Shown: one piece after another, positions 33,742 to 42,739 of the stretch
Position numbering within the stretch: the stretch's first letter is position 1
Layout of the letters: each line of letters begins with the position of its first letter
Origin: an uncultured Treponema sp.
GTDB lineage: Bacteria > Spirochaetota > Spirochaetia > Treponematales > Treponemataceae
Length of the DNA: 64,000 bases
Direction: 5' to 3'
Assembly: GCA_946186185.1 (NCBI GenBank)
Contig: CAMHMJ010000008.1
Span: 1 to 64,000, forward strand
Translations under genes and position numbers: made by a program
Notes under the pieces: model-generated
The model's input: only the letters and a program-made list of their open reading frames with translations
The model's database searches: none
Told to the model about the DNA's origin: nothing

Positions 33742-35361
33742 ATAAAAGCATTAAAGAAAATCGGCGCAGCATTTCTTGCCGCTGCCTGTGTTTCATTAAT
33801 CATCTCATGTGCTGTGGATTCTGCAGAATCAGAATCAAATGAGGAACTCAAAGAGCTCAATACCACTCTGTATTCCAAGAGCAGCTCTTCAACACCGCAG
33901 AACGGTACCATGATGCAGTACTTCCACTGGTACACACCTGCCGGCGGAAAGCTCTGGAAAGAAGTAAAAAGCAAGTCTTCAAGCCTTGCAAGCATGGGTA
34001 TTACTGCCCTCTGGCTTCCGCCTGCATACAAGGGAACCGGCGGCGGCTACGATGTAGGCTACGGCGTTTACGACATGTACGATCTGGGAGAATTCAACCA
34101 GAAGGGAACCGTTGCAACAAAGTACGGAACCAAGGATCAGTATCTTGCGGCAATCAAAGCGGCTCACAATGCGGGCATCCAGATTTACGGCGATGTAGTA
34201 TTCAATCACCGCGGCGGTGCAGACAACACTGAATGGGTAGACGCTGTCCGCGTTGCAAGCAATAACCGAAACTACGAATACGGCGGAGACACAAGAATCG
34301 AAGCATGGACAAACTTCACTTTCTCTGCCAGAAACAACAAATATTCAAACTTCAAATGGCACTGGTACCACTTTGACGGTGTAGACTGGGCTCAGAACCT
34401 GAACGAATCAGCAATCTTCAAATTCCGCGGTGACGGAAAGAGCTGGGACTGGCAGGTTGACGGCGAAAACGGTAACTACGACTACCTTATGTATGCCGAC
34501 CTTGACATGAACCACCCTGAAGTTGTTCAGGAACTTAAAAACTGGGCAAAATGGTATGTAAACTTCACCGGTGTAGACGGATTCCGCATGGATGCCGTTA
34601 AACACATCAAGTTCGACTTCTTTAACAACTGGCTTTCCTATGTAAGACAGCAGACAGGCAAAGAACTCTTTACTGTTGGTGAATACTGGAACTACGATGT
34701 AGGCAAGTTGAACAACTTCATCAATGCCAGCGGCGGATGTATGTCTCTCTTTGACGCTCCAATGCACATGAACTTCTACAACGCTTCTTACGGAAACGGA
34801 AACTACGACATGGGTGCAATTTTGAACGGAACACTCACAAAGTCTAACCCGCTTAAATCTGTTAGTATCGTAGAAAACCACGACACTCAGCCATGCCAGG
34901 CTCTTGAATCAACTGTAAACTGGTGGTTCAAGCCGTTGGCTTATGCAATCATTCTTCTTCGCCAGGAAGCATATCCATGTGTATTCTACGCTGACCTTTA
35001 CGGCGCACAGTATACAGATAACGGATACAACATCAACATGGCTCCGGTTACAAACCTTGAAAAGCTCATCAAGGCACGAAAGAACTACGCTTACGGAACC
35101 CAGCACGACTACTTTGACAACAACAATATTGTAGGCTGGACCCGGGAAGGTGTAAGCGACAGAAGCGGCTCCGGCTGCGCAGTCATCATGTCTGACAACG
35201 CAGGGGGAAGCAAGTGGATGTATGTTGGAAAGAAATGGGCCGGCAAGAAGTTCTACGACTATCTTGGAGTTCAGTACGACAAGGTTACCATCAACTCTGA
35301 CGGATGGGGCCAGTTCTGGTGCGACGGCGGCTCAGTTTCCGTTTACGTTCCTGTAAACTAA
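33742..35361 (+). CDS. Secreted GH13 alpha-amylase lipoprotein (apparent ATA start codon)
   Basis: Extracellular or periplasmic enzyme cutting alpha-1,4 bonds in starch, GH13 subfamily resembling bacterial liquefying amylases. Catalytic residues are intact: nucleophile Asp in GFRMDAVKHI, acid/base Glu in TVGEYWNYD, and the NHD motif (VENHDTQP). The signal peptide (KALKKIGAAFLAAACVSLII then SC) is a lipoprotein signal. GGAGG at 33730-33734 lies seven bases before an ATA codon at 33742, exactly where the lipoprotein signal begins; no ATG, GTG or TTG lies at that place. The only other in-frame starts are a TTG at 33661, without a ribosome site and adding 27 basic residues, or GTG codons inside the protein. 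It ends four bases before the convergent TraB gene. Confidence 0.9.
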   Translation: MKALKKIGAAFLAAACVSLIISCAVDSAESESNEELKELNTTLYSKSSSSTPQNGTMMQYFHWYTPAGGKLWKEVKSKSSSLASMGITALWLPPAYKGTGGGYDVGYGVYDMYDLGEFNQKGTVATKYGTKDQYLAAIKAAHNAGIQIYGDVVFNHRGGADNTEWVDAVRVASNNRNYEYGGDTRIEAWTNFTFSARNNKYSNFKWHWYHFDGVDWAQNLNESAIFKFRGDGKSWDWQVDGENGNYDYLMYADLDMNHPEVVQELKNWAKWYVNFTGVDGFRMDAVKHIKFDFFNNWLSYVRQQTGKELFTVGEYWNYDVGKLNNFINASGGCMSLFDAPMHMNFYNASYGNGNYDMGAILNGTLTKSNPLKSVSIVENHDTQPCQALESTVNWWFKPLAYAIILLRQEAYPCVFYADLYGAQYTDNGYNINMAPVTNLEKLIKARKNYAYGTQHDYFDNNNIVGWTREGVSDRSGSGCAVIMSDNAGGSKWMYVGKKWAGKKFYDYLGVQYDKVTINSDGWGQFWCDGGSVSVYVPVN

Positions 35362-35365
35362 GCTA

Positions 35366-36553
35366 TTAGTGAAACAGTGACGGCAGATTAGCAAAAATAT
35401 CTGCACCGCTGACGAAGGTTCCGATTGAGCTTCCGATTGAAGAAAGGAAGAATACAAGAAGAACCTTCAGAATGCGGTTTTTATAAAAGCCTTTAAGGCT
35501 TCCGGCATCGTCTGCAAGGTTTTCAAGGTCACGAACCTTTGGCCGGCAGATGAATGCCTGGAAAATACCTGTAACAATTCCAACACCAATCAGCGGACAC
35601 AGGGAAGTAAGGGGCGCCGCAATAAACGAAAGAATTATCGTAAGTGGATGAGCGGCCGCAATAATGGAACCGATGGCGCTCAGGCTTCCGTTCCACAGAA
35701 TCCAGGATTCAAGCATTTCAAAGCCCTTTGAACGGCCGCCAAAATAGAAACCAGCCGCAATAGCAAGCACAATTAAAACCGGAATTATCCAGCCAAGGAT
35801 TTTAGCCCCGGCTTTTTTTGGAGGAACAACTTCAATTTCACTTGTATCTGAGGTTTCGGCGGCGGCAGCGATTTTTTCAAGATGTGCCTGAACTCCCGGA
35901 AGATGTCCCGCACCAAGAACCGCAAGGATTTTATTTCCCTTAGACTCCCAGATTTTTGAAGCAAGGTATTTATCACGCTCGTCAATCAAAACTTCCTTTA
36001 CCACCGGAAGATATTCGGAAAGCTCGTTCATCATGGAGTCCATTTCAGAGCGGTCCTTTAATTCTTCAATCTGTTCTTCAGAAATTTCTTCTTTGCTGAA
36101 AGCACTGGCTAAAAGGGCTGAAACCAGCTTAATTTTTCCCCACAGAGAGTTTTTTGCCCAGGCGCGGCGAAGAGTCACCTGAATGGGACGATCCACCATT
36201 ACGCAGGGAATGTTTTCTTCCTCGCTAACGTTGATTGCCGCAAGCATTTCGTCTCCCGGTTTTACACCAACATTATTTCCCATTCTTTTCTGGAAAGAAG
36301 CCAGAACCAGGTTTGCAAGAAGAAGGAAGCCCTCGTTCTTTTTAAGAACTTTTATAATATCCAGCTGAGCGTATTTGTCCGGATTTTTAATGGATTCGTA
36401 GCGCTTTTCGTCAAGTTCAACGCAAACCGCTTCCGGCTTTATTTCACGCACTGCGGCGCTGACTTCCTTTACGCTTTCGTCGGAAACGTGGGCCGTTCCC
36501 AAAAGCACGATTTCTCTTCCATTAAGATTAAGCTGTACCTGTGTCTGTTTCAT
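35366..36553 (-). CDS. TraB/PrgY-family membrane protein
   Basis: A 395-residue protein related to TraB (pheromone shutdown) and TIKI-like proteins, some of which are metalloproteases. The N-terminal domain has the family motif LLGTAHVSDESV and the later VLGAGHLPG. The C-terminal third contains about four transmembrane helices (IIPVLIVLAIAAGFYFGG; ILSFIAAPLTSLCPLIGVGI; ILKVLLVFFLSSIGSSIG), anchoring it in the inner membrane. The start at 36553 (MKQTQVQLNL) has AGGA upstream; a longer frame to 36619 would overlap the spacer after the TPR lipoprotein gene. Role in treponemes is unknown. Confidence 0.88.
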   Translation of the reverse strand: MKQTQVQLNLNGREIVLLGTAHVSDESVKEVSAAVREIKPEAVCVELDEKRYESIKNPDKYAQLDIIKVLKKNEGFLLLANLVLASFQKRMGNNVGVKPGDEMLAAINVSEEENIPCVMVDRPIQVTLRRAWAKNSLWGKIKLVSALLASAFSKEEISEEQIEELKDRSEMDSMMNELSEYLPVVKEVLIDERDKYLASKIWESKGNKILAVLGAGHLPGVQAHLEKIAAAAETSDTSEIEVVPPKKAGAKILGWIIPVLIVLAIAAGFYFGGRSKGFEMLESWILWNGSLSAIGSIIAAAHPLTIILSFIAAPLTSLCPLIGVGIVTGIFQAFICRPKVRDLENLADDAGSLKGFYKNRILKVLLVFFLSSIGSSIGTFVSGADIFANLPSLFH

Positions 36554-36622
36554 TTTATAATTCCTGGTTTCTTCTTTTAGTCCTTTTTGAAATGCAACGG
36601 ATTCGGGCGCCATGCACAAAGC

Positions 36623-38056
36623 CTAAAGCTCCTGTTCTGCCCATTCTGCAAGTCTATACTCAAAGAACAACGGTGTCTGCATTTTAGTTACTTTTGAATA
36701 ATATTCTTTTGCCACTGCATCTGAACCCCGCATCTGATAGTAAAGGGCAAAGTAGAAAAGCATCTTTCCCCGCTTAGTTTTGTCCGTTTCCTTATCCAGG
36801 GCGGTTGCAATGGTATTTTCCGCATTAGCCGGTCCCTGGTCGTGGTAAAGACGAATCATCTTGTAGTCCAGGCTTTCCCGGTTCATGTTCTTCATAATAT
36901 TCTGAGCCATTTTCTTTGCTTCGAAAAGATTATTTTCCTTTATATAGGTTGCCATTATCATCAGCTGGTAGGCACTCTGACTCTTAATGGAGTTTGCCTT
37001 GGAAAAAGCCGCCCGGGCAACGGCCCAGTTCTTTTCATGGAATTCAAGAATTCCGATTTCCTCGTAGGCAAAATAATAGGAAGGATTTGTTTTTACTACC
37101 ATATGGTAGTCTGCAAGAGCCTGCTTGAACTTGTCCTGCTCGTCGTAAAGGCCCGCGCGGTAGGCATAACCCAGAAAATAGGTCGGATCTATCTGAATTG
37201 CCTTTGACCAGGCTTTTTCTGCATCTGCATAACGGCCCACATTTCTAAGATAGCTTCCGTAATCAAGGAAGAAATCGTAGGTATTCGGCTCCAGCTTGAT
37301 TGCCTTTTCAATGTAATCAATGGCGTTTTTGTAATTTTCATCTTCGGCGGAAAGCTTTCCAAGATATGAAAGGGCAACCGTATCATTTTTATCCATCTGA
37401 TACATTTTATTGAAGGTTTCTTTTGCGCTTTTCATGTCCCCTGTATACCAGCACATTTTTCCATAACCGTAGAGGGCATCGTGATTGTCCGGCTCGCTTA
37501 TGAGGGCGCGTCTGTAGTTGTTCAGGGCAAGCTTGTATTTTTTCTTGATCTGCTGCTGGTCTCCCAGAATGATATTTGCAGCCGCATTGTTCGGGTCAGC
37601 CGCAAGGAGCTGTTTAATTGCCGCATTCTGAGCCTGACTGTCGCCGGAAGCAAGGGCAATCTGGGCATTCAGCTCAAGCACCTCTTTATTTGATGGATCC
37701 TTTGCCTTCAGTTCAGAAGCAATGACAGCCGCTTCCTTTGTGCGGTTTGCAGAAAGAAGAAGTGAAGCCTGAAGAATTTTCATATCTGTATTGTCTTTTA
37801 ATTCTTCCGGGATTGTCTCAAAGTGACCGATTGCACCTTCAAGGTCGCCTTTTGCCAGAGCGGACTGAAGCTTTTCAACAAAAATTACATCGGGAGTTTT
37901 TGGAGGTTCAATTTTTTCCGGCTCTTTAGAATTTTTTGCTGTTTTTTCTATAGAATCTGCTCCACCGGCTGAATCAGGAGATGGCGTTGAAGCGCAGGCT
38001 GAAATTGAAATCAAAAAAATCAGCAGCATTCCAAAAGCGAAAGGTCGAATTTTCAT
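36623..38056 (-). CDS. TPR-repeat lipoprotein
   Basis: A 477-residue lipoprotein (signal ending ISISAC, about residue 21) made almost entirely of tetratricopeptide repeats from about residue 60 to 440, e.g. KLALNNYRRALISEPDNHDA and KNAIDYIEKAIKLEPNTYDF. Such proteins act as scaffolds in the periplasm or on the outer membrane. The start has GAGGA upstream, and a TATAAT lies on the minus strand at 38073-38078. It precedes the TraB gene on the same strand and is divergent from the unknown anchored protein at 38137, with only 80 bases between. Confidence 0.9.
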   Translation of the reverse strand: MKIRPFAFGMLLIFLISISACASTPSPDSAGGADSIEKTAKNSKEPEKIEPPKTPDVIFVEKLQSALAKGDLEGAIGHFETIPEELKDNTDMKILQASLLLSANRTKEAAVIASELKAKDPSNKEVLELNAQIALASGDSQAQNAAIKQLLAADPNNAAANIILGDQQQIKKKYKLALNNYRRALISEPDNHDALYGYGKMCWYTGDMKSAKETFNKMYQMDKNDTVALSYLGKLSAEDENYKNAIDYIEKAIKLEPNTYDFFLDYGSYLRNVGRYADAEKAWSKAIQIDPTYFLGYAYRAGLYDEQDKFKQALADYHMVVKTNPSYYFAYEEIGILEFHEKNWAVARAAFSKANSIKSQSAYQLMIMATYIKENNLFEAKKMAQNIMKNMNRESLDYKMIRLYHDQGPANAENTIATALDKETDKTKRGKMLFYFALYYQMRGSDAVAKEYYSKVTKMQTPLFFEYRLAEWAEQEL

Positions 38057-38099
38057 TTTATAAATCCTCGCGATTATATATCTTTGTCTTTGCAGATAG

Positions 38100-38128
38100 T
38101 TGAAATTCCTTGGTTCATTGATTAAACT
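38100..38128 (+). promoter_or_regulatory. Promoter of the 609-residue protein gene, leader about 2 nt
   Basis: -35 TTGAAA (38100-38105), 17-base spacer, -10 TAAACT (38123-38128), eight bases, ATG at 38137. No Shine-Dalgarno sequence at a usable distance. Confidence 0.45.
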
Positions 38129-38136
38129 CTTAGGCG

Positions 38137-39966
38137 ATGTTTACCAAAGTATTAAGAAAATCATTAATTCTGCTGGCCGTTTACGCCATTTTTATAATCG
38201 GCATTTTTGTTCTTCAGTTTAAGAACTCTTCAATTATATCAGAAAAAATCGGCAGCCTCCATATAACCCTTGTAGAATCTACAGATGATAACAACACAAT
38301 TCGCCTTAAAAACAAATTTTCAACAAGTTTTAACGGAATTTCTTTTTCAACAAGCGACGATAATCCCGTAAAAATCGTGAAGAGCGGAAAAGCGTTCCCG
38401 GTTACCCTTCTTTCCTGGAAGAAGGAATCTGCTACCTCCTGCTCCTTCCTGTTCACCGAAAACCTTACACTGCGCTTCAGCATGAGCGACGAAACACCGA
38501 AAGCCCTTCTGAATGTAGATGCAGTTTTCCCGAAAAGCGTAAATTCGGTTCAGGTGCCATTTTCACTCACCGGTGGCGCTACCCTCACAAGCCTTACGGA
38601 CAAAAAGATTCAGATAAACTCAAAAAAGAACACCTGGGAGCTTTCTGCCTCGGAAATTGAAGACGGACACATTCATTTGAACCACAAGGAACCGGTAATT
38701 TCCTACGCATACTACGACAACACCAGAAGCTTCTCTTTTGCAATGGCAGCCGCCCTGGAGAATGCAACCGAAACTGCATACTCCAAAACAGTTGAGCTCT
38801 TGAAGGACAACCTTGTTCAGACCTTCAGCCAGATTTCTCCGGAATCCACCAGCGTTACGGAAATGGAAGCAGTTTCCTACGTGGCTGTAATGGCAAGCCG
38901 TGGAAAATATCAGGAAGGAATTGAGGGGGTTCCGCAGAACTTCAAGAAAAACGGAAACCGAACCTATCTCTCTGCTCCGTACTTTAATAACCTTGCAAAA
39001 ATGAACGAAAGCCTGGTTCGCCAGATGCAGAAATTCAGCGACACAATCACTCTTGCCAGCGAAAACGGAAGTCTGGACGTATTCACCCTCAGGAACTTAA
39101 GTGACTACATGAGCATGCATCCGGGTTCAGAGACAATTGCTAAGCTTTTGCAGAATACAGCCAGCCGTGATTTGAGCGATATTACAATCATGCAGGCAGC
39201 AGGAATTCTTACCACCTGGATTGAGCTTTCACAGAAAAATAAAACCCTTGCCGACATGTTAGTGCCGGCAACAAAAGCCTGCGTTTCAAAGATTGAATCC
39301 AGCTGTAATCTGGACGACAACACCCTTACTATGGTAGAAAAAGGAACCTTCCTGCCGGTTGTAAACGCATCTTACGCAGGAGACGCAATTCTGCGCTACG
39401 GACGGCTTACAAACAACGCTGAATGTGTTGCCGGCGGCCGCCTGATTATTAACTCGTACCTCAAGAACAGCGATTCCTTTGATTCCCGCTCCCTTGCGGA
39501 ACTCTACCCGATTATCGTTCACGACAACATTTACTACCCGCACTTCGTAATCATGAGCTTCGACAAACTGGGTGCTGTATGGGCATGGACCTGTGCAGAA
39601 AAAGTCAGCTACATAAACGACAACGCAGGAACCATCAGTATTCTTGTTGACTTTATGCTTTCCAACACCCACTACATGATTGTAAACGGTATCGAAGCCT
39701 TCAAGTCAATCTACATCTACGACATGGCATTCCGCACCGACCCTCGTTTTGAAACCTACAATTCTTCCGGTTACGTTTACCAGAAGGACAACACTTCCCT
39801 TCTCCTAAAGAGCCGCCACCGCTCCGCAACCGAAGTCATCCGCCTTTCATACATCGACAACTCTGCCGAAAAAGCCGCTTCCGAAACTTCCGCCGCTTCT
39901 GACAGCACAGAAAACACCGAATCTTCAGAATCCAGCACTGGTACTGAATCAGGCAGCACAGAGTAG
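38137..39966 (+). CDS. Membrane-anchored extracytoplasmic protein of unknown function
   Basis: A 609-residue protein with one N-terminal hydrophobic helix (about 9-27) that acts as a signal anchor. Residues about 35-210 are predicted beta-rich; about 230-560 are mostly helical with aromatic-rich segments (YYPHFVIMSFDKLGAVWAWT), possibly a helical-toroid fold. The C-terminal 35 residues are almost all Ser, Thr, Glu and Ala and probably flexible. I do not recognise the family. There is no ribosome site at a usable distance; a promoter placing +1 two bases before ATG suggests leaderless initiation. Confidence 0.8.
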   Translation: MFTKVLRKSLILLAVYAIFIIGIFVLQFKNSSIISEKIGSLHITLVESTDDNNTIRLKNKFSTSFNGISFSTSDDNPVKIVKSGKAFPVTLLSWKKESATSCSFLFTENLTLRFSMSDETPKALLNVDAVFPKSVNSVQVPFSLTGGATLTSLTDKKIQINSKKNTWELSASEIEDGHIHLNHKEPVISYAYYDNTRSFSFAMAAALENATETAYSKTVELLKDNLVQTFSQISPESTSVTEMEAVSYVAVMASRGKYQEGIEGVPQNFKKNGNRTYLSAPYFNNLAKMNESLVRQMQKFSDTITLASENGSLDVFTLRNLSDYMSMHPGSETIAKLLQNTASRDLSDITIMQAAGILTTWIELSQKNKTLADMLVPATKACVSKIESSCNLDDNTLTMVEKGTFLPVVNASYAGDAILRYGRLTNNAECVAGGRLIINSYLKNSDSFDSRSLAELYPIIVHDNIYYPHFVIMSFDKLGAVWAWTCAEKVSYINDNAGTISILVDFMLSNTHYMIVNGIEAFKSIYIYDMAFRTDPRFETYNSSGYVYQKDNTSLLLKSRHRSATEVIRLSYIDNSAEKAASETSAASDSTENTESSESSTGTESGSTE

Positions 39967-39976
39967 AACTGAGCCA

Positions 39977-40098
39977 GTCAGGGCAGCCGAATTAATATTT
40001 ACTGATGAAATATCGGGTTCCCGCTGAGAGCCACTTTTGAAAATTTAACTACACTACTCGAAATTTAACCTGGAAACAATTAATTCGGCTGCCCTGAC
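39977..40098. repeat. Inverted-repeat element with a core related to the palindromic family
   Basis: A 20-bp perfect inverted repeat GTCAGGGCAGCCGAATTAAT (39977-39996) / its complement at 40079-40098 encloses 82 bases. Inside, GGTTCCCGCTGAGAGCCACT (from 40016) matches the complement of 19689-19711 with one change. It lies between the end of the unknown protein gene and the efflux operon and could act as a terminator. Confidence 0.75.
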
Positions 40099-40159
40099 TA
40101 TTACCAATTTCTCTATTTTTTTCTGTATCCATTCGCAGAGTTTTTTGTTAATATACTGT

Positions 40160-41605
40160 ATGAAAAAATGTCTGAAAACCAAACCCCTGCTGCTTTTGTT
40201 CACCTGCGGACTCTTGTATTCTGCAGCGGCAGAGCCACAGCTTTCCGACTATCTGGCAAACGATCTCGAACTTAAACGGCTTTCTCTGGAACTAAAAAAG
40301 ACACTCCTTTCCGCAAAAAGCACTTCCATCGACAATGGAATCGACATTCAGCTTTCTTCCGGAACCGCAACCTTCACCTTCAGTGAAAACGATTCCTACG
40401 TGAAATTTCAGCCGAATGCTAAAATGACCGTGCCTCAGGCTTCAAATTTAACCTTTTCAACTTCAACCAAAGTTACAAAATCCGGACAGGAAGACGAAAC
40501 AAAGGTTGACGACACAAAATTCAGCCTTTCTGCGGATATAATTTCAGGTTCGCTTTTAACCAGAAAGCTGAACTTAAAAAAAGCCGACCGTCAGGTTCTG
40601 GAAGCACGCAGAAAGCTTCAGGATTATGCCCTTACTTCAGAAATCAACTACTACAAACAGCTCCGCTCCCTTCTGGACACCTCCTCCAGCATAATTTCTG
40701 CACAAAGGTCCATGTACGATGACACAATCGACTTTGAGGAAATCAAGGCAAAGGGCTACGACCCCCGTTCTACTAAATATAGAGAAGCAGAAATGGATGT
40801 TATTTCTGACAGACGCAATGTAGAAACCAAAATACACAAGCTGGAACGAGACTGCGCTGTTTTTGCTTCAAAATGCAATGCTGAATTCAAGCCGGGCACT
40901 CTTCCCAAGGATTTTTTACCAACGGAAATTCCGGTTGTTGAAGGAGTGAACATTCTTTCCTTCGATAAAGAAAACTATAAAAAAATCGAAAGCGCAAAAT
41001 GGAATCAGGAAATTGCAGCTTTAGGCCGTAAAGCCGACAAAAATTTCACCCTCAGCGCTTCAGCAGGTTATACAATCAAAAACTCGGATACAAAAACTTC
41101 TTCCGACAAAGAAAAGGAAGCCAGTGACACAGTGGATGCAGGTCTTCAGGCGACTTTTTCCGGCTTGAGTCTTGGAGCCGGCACTTCCATTCCAACCAAC
41201 GGAGAAAGCCCGGTTTACACGGTAACCGCCTCAATCAATCCCAATAAGTTTCGAAAGCTTTCTATAAAAAAGAAGCAGAACCAGATGAACGAACAGGAAG
41301 AGGAAATTGAAATTCAGGCGGCCCTGAACACCTACGAAGAAGACGTTATTGACCGCCAGAGAAGCCTGAGCGACCTCTACTGGACAAAACAGACAAATCA
41401 AGAATCCTATGAAATGTACATCTCCTTTGCACAGGATATGAAAAAAAATCTCGATAACGGGTTAATCACGGAAAGCGAATATCTGTACGCCTACGCAAAC
41501 AGGGAGCTGTACCGTATAAAACTTTTGATAAACGACATCGATATTTTGATATATAATAATGAAGTAAAGCTTCTTTTCTGCCGGGATTCGGAGCTTCAGG
41601 AATAA
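40160..41605 (+). CDS. TolC-family outer-membrane channel protein
   Basis: A 481-residue exported protein (signal peptide ending YSAAA-EP) with long amphipathic helices (RKLQDYALTSEINYYKQLRS; TKYREAEMDVISDRRNVETK; EEEIEIQAALNTYEEDVIDR) and beta segments, as in outer-membrane efflux proteins. As first gene of an operon with a MacA-like adaptor and MacB-like ABC transporter, it supplies the exit duct. The ATG at 40160 has no Shine-Dalgarno sequence and is preceded by an AT-rich TTAATATACT, so it may also be leaderless; an in-frame TTG at 40145 is less likely because the signal peptide begins at the ATG. Confidence 0.82.
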   Translation: MKKCLKTKPLLLLFTCGLLYSAAAEPQLSDYLANDLELKRLSLELKKTLLSAKSTSIDNGIDIQLSSGTATFTFSENDSYVKFQPNAKMTVPQASNLTFSTSTKVTKSGQEDETKVDDTKFSLSADIISGSLLTRKLNLKKADRQVLEARRKLQDYALTSEINYYKQLRSLLDTSSSIISAQRSMYDDTIDFEEIKAKGYDPRSTKYREAEMDVISDRRNVETKIHKLERDCAVFASKCNAEFKPGTLPKDFLPTEIPVVEGVNILSFDKENYKKIESAKWNQEIAALGRKADKNFTLSASAGYTIKNSDTKTSSDKEKEASDTVDAGLQATFSGLSLGAGTSIPTNGESPVYTVTASINPNKFRKLSIKKKQNQMNEQEEEIEIQAALNTYEEDVIDRQRSLSDLYWTKQTNQESYEMYISFAQDMKKNLDNGLITESEYLYAYANRELYRIKLLINDIDILIYNNEVKLLFCRDSELQE

Positions 41606-41630
41606 AACCAGGAAAATTACAGGATATAAT

Positions 41631-42737
41631 ATGAAAAAAGTAAAAATTGGTAAAAAATTGAAAATCGTGCTGATTTCAGCAGGAGCAGTAATACTGGTAA
41701 TAGCCGCTCTTGTAATTGCCAGAAAAATCGGCGAAGCAAAGAAAAATCAGAAGGTAACCTACACCGTAAAATCCGAAACCTACGAAAACTGCATAGAAAT
41801 TGCGGGAACAATTGCCGCCGCCGAAGAACAGACCCTTCAGGCCCTGAGTGACGGCACCGTTCTTGGAGTTTATGTTCAGAAAGGGGACAAGGTAAAAAAA
41901 GGCGATATCATCATTCAGCTTGATTCAACCGAGCAGGAATACAATCTGGCAAAACTGGACTATGATATGGATTCCACCAGAATTTCCGGAGCAAAAAAAC
42001 AGCTTCAGCTTCAGCAGGTTCAGCGCCTTTCCCTTTTACAGAAAATTGAAGACAGAAAAGTAGTTGCAACCTTTGACGGAATCATCGCAGATCTGGATGT
42101 AGCCGTGGGGGACTCAATGGAAGCCAAGGACTCCGTTGGAACTCTGGTAAATGTAGATTATTTGAAGGCAAACGTTGAAGTTGCCGAAACCGATGTTGCA
42201 AAGCTCAAGGTTGGCCAGAAGGTTATTTTTACCTTCCCTGCATACAACGGAACCGTCGAAGGCTATGTTGTGGGCTGGCCGGCAATCGGTGAAGTAACAA
42301 GCCGAGGCGCTACAGTAGTAAACGCCGAAGTACGAATCGATAAATACCCTCCGGAAATCTTACCGAATTTTTCCTTCACCGGAAAAATCCAGATTACGGA
42401 CCCGGTGGATAACCTTATTGTTGAACGCTACGCCGTGGGCCGGGAAAACAAGGAAACCTTTGTAGAACTTGCCCAGTCAGGCGAAAAAATCAGCGTAAAA
42501 ATTGCACCCTACGGCTCCGGATATGTAAAAATCACAGAGGGCGCCGTAAAGGAAGGGGATGTTTTAAAAGCCCAGAGCGTTCCTAAGGTTTCAGGAACCG
42601 TTCGTCCAAACGGTCAGGGTGCCGGCGCCCGACAGGGACAGTTCCCGGGCCAGGGCGGTGCCGGAGCTTCCGGAACACGAGGTACGGGAATGGGCGCTCC
42701 GGGCGGAATGTCGGGTAGTTTTCCGGGAGGAAGATAG
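41631..42737 (+). CDS. MacA-like periplasmic adaptor (HlyD/RND membrane-fusion family)
   Basis: A 368-residue protein with an N-terminal membrane helix (about 10-30). It has a split lipoyl-like domain (SDGTVLGVYVQKGDKVKKGD and ATFDGIIADLDVAVGDS), a short helical hairpin between them and a beta-barrel domain (ANVEVAETDVAKLKVGQKV). It connects the inner-membrane ABC transporter to the TolC-like channel. The hairpin is short for this family. The C-terminal 40 residues are Gly/Gln/Ala-rich and probably disordered. It lies 25 bases after the channel gene and 2 bases before the ATPase gene. Confidence 0.9.
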   Translation: MKKVKIGKKLKIVLISAGAVILVIAALVIARKIGEAKKNQKVTYTVKSETYENCIEIAGTIAAAEEQTLQALSDGTVLGVYVQKGDKVKKGDIIIQLDSTEQEYNLAKLDYDMDSTRISGAKKQLQLQQVQRLSLLQKIEDRKVVATFDGIIADLDVAVGDSMEAKDSVGTLVNVDYLKANVEVAETDVAKLKVGQKVIFTFPAYNGTVEGYVVGWPAIGEVTSRGATVVNAEVRIDKYPPEILPNFSFTGKIQITDPVDNLIVERYAVGRENKETFVELAQSGEKISVKIAPYGSGYVKITEGAVKEGDVLKAQSVPKVSGTVRPNGQGAGARQGQFPGQGGAGASGTRGTGMGAPGGMSGSFPGGR

Positions 42738-42739
42738 GC

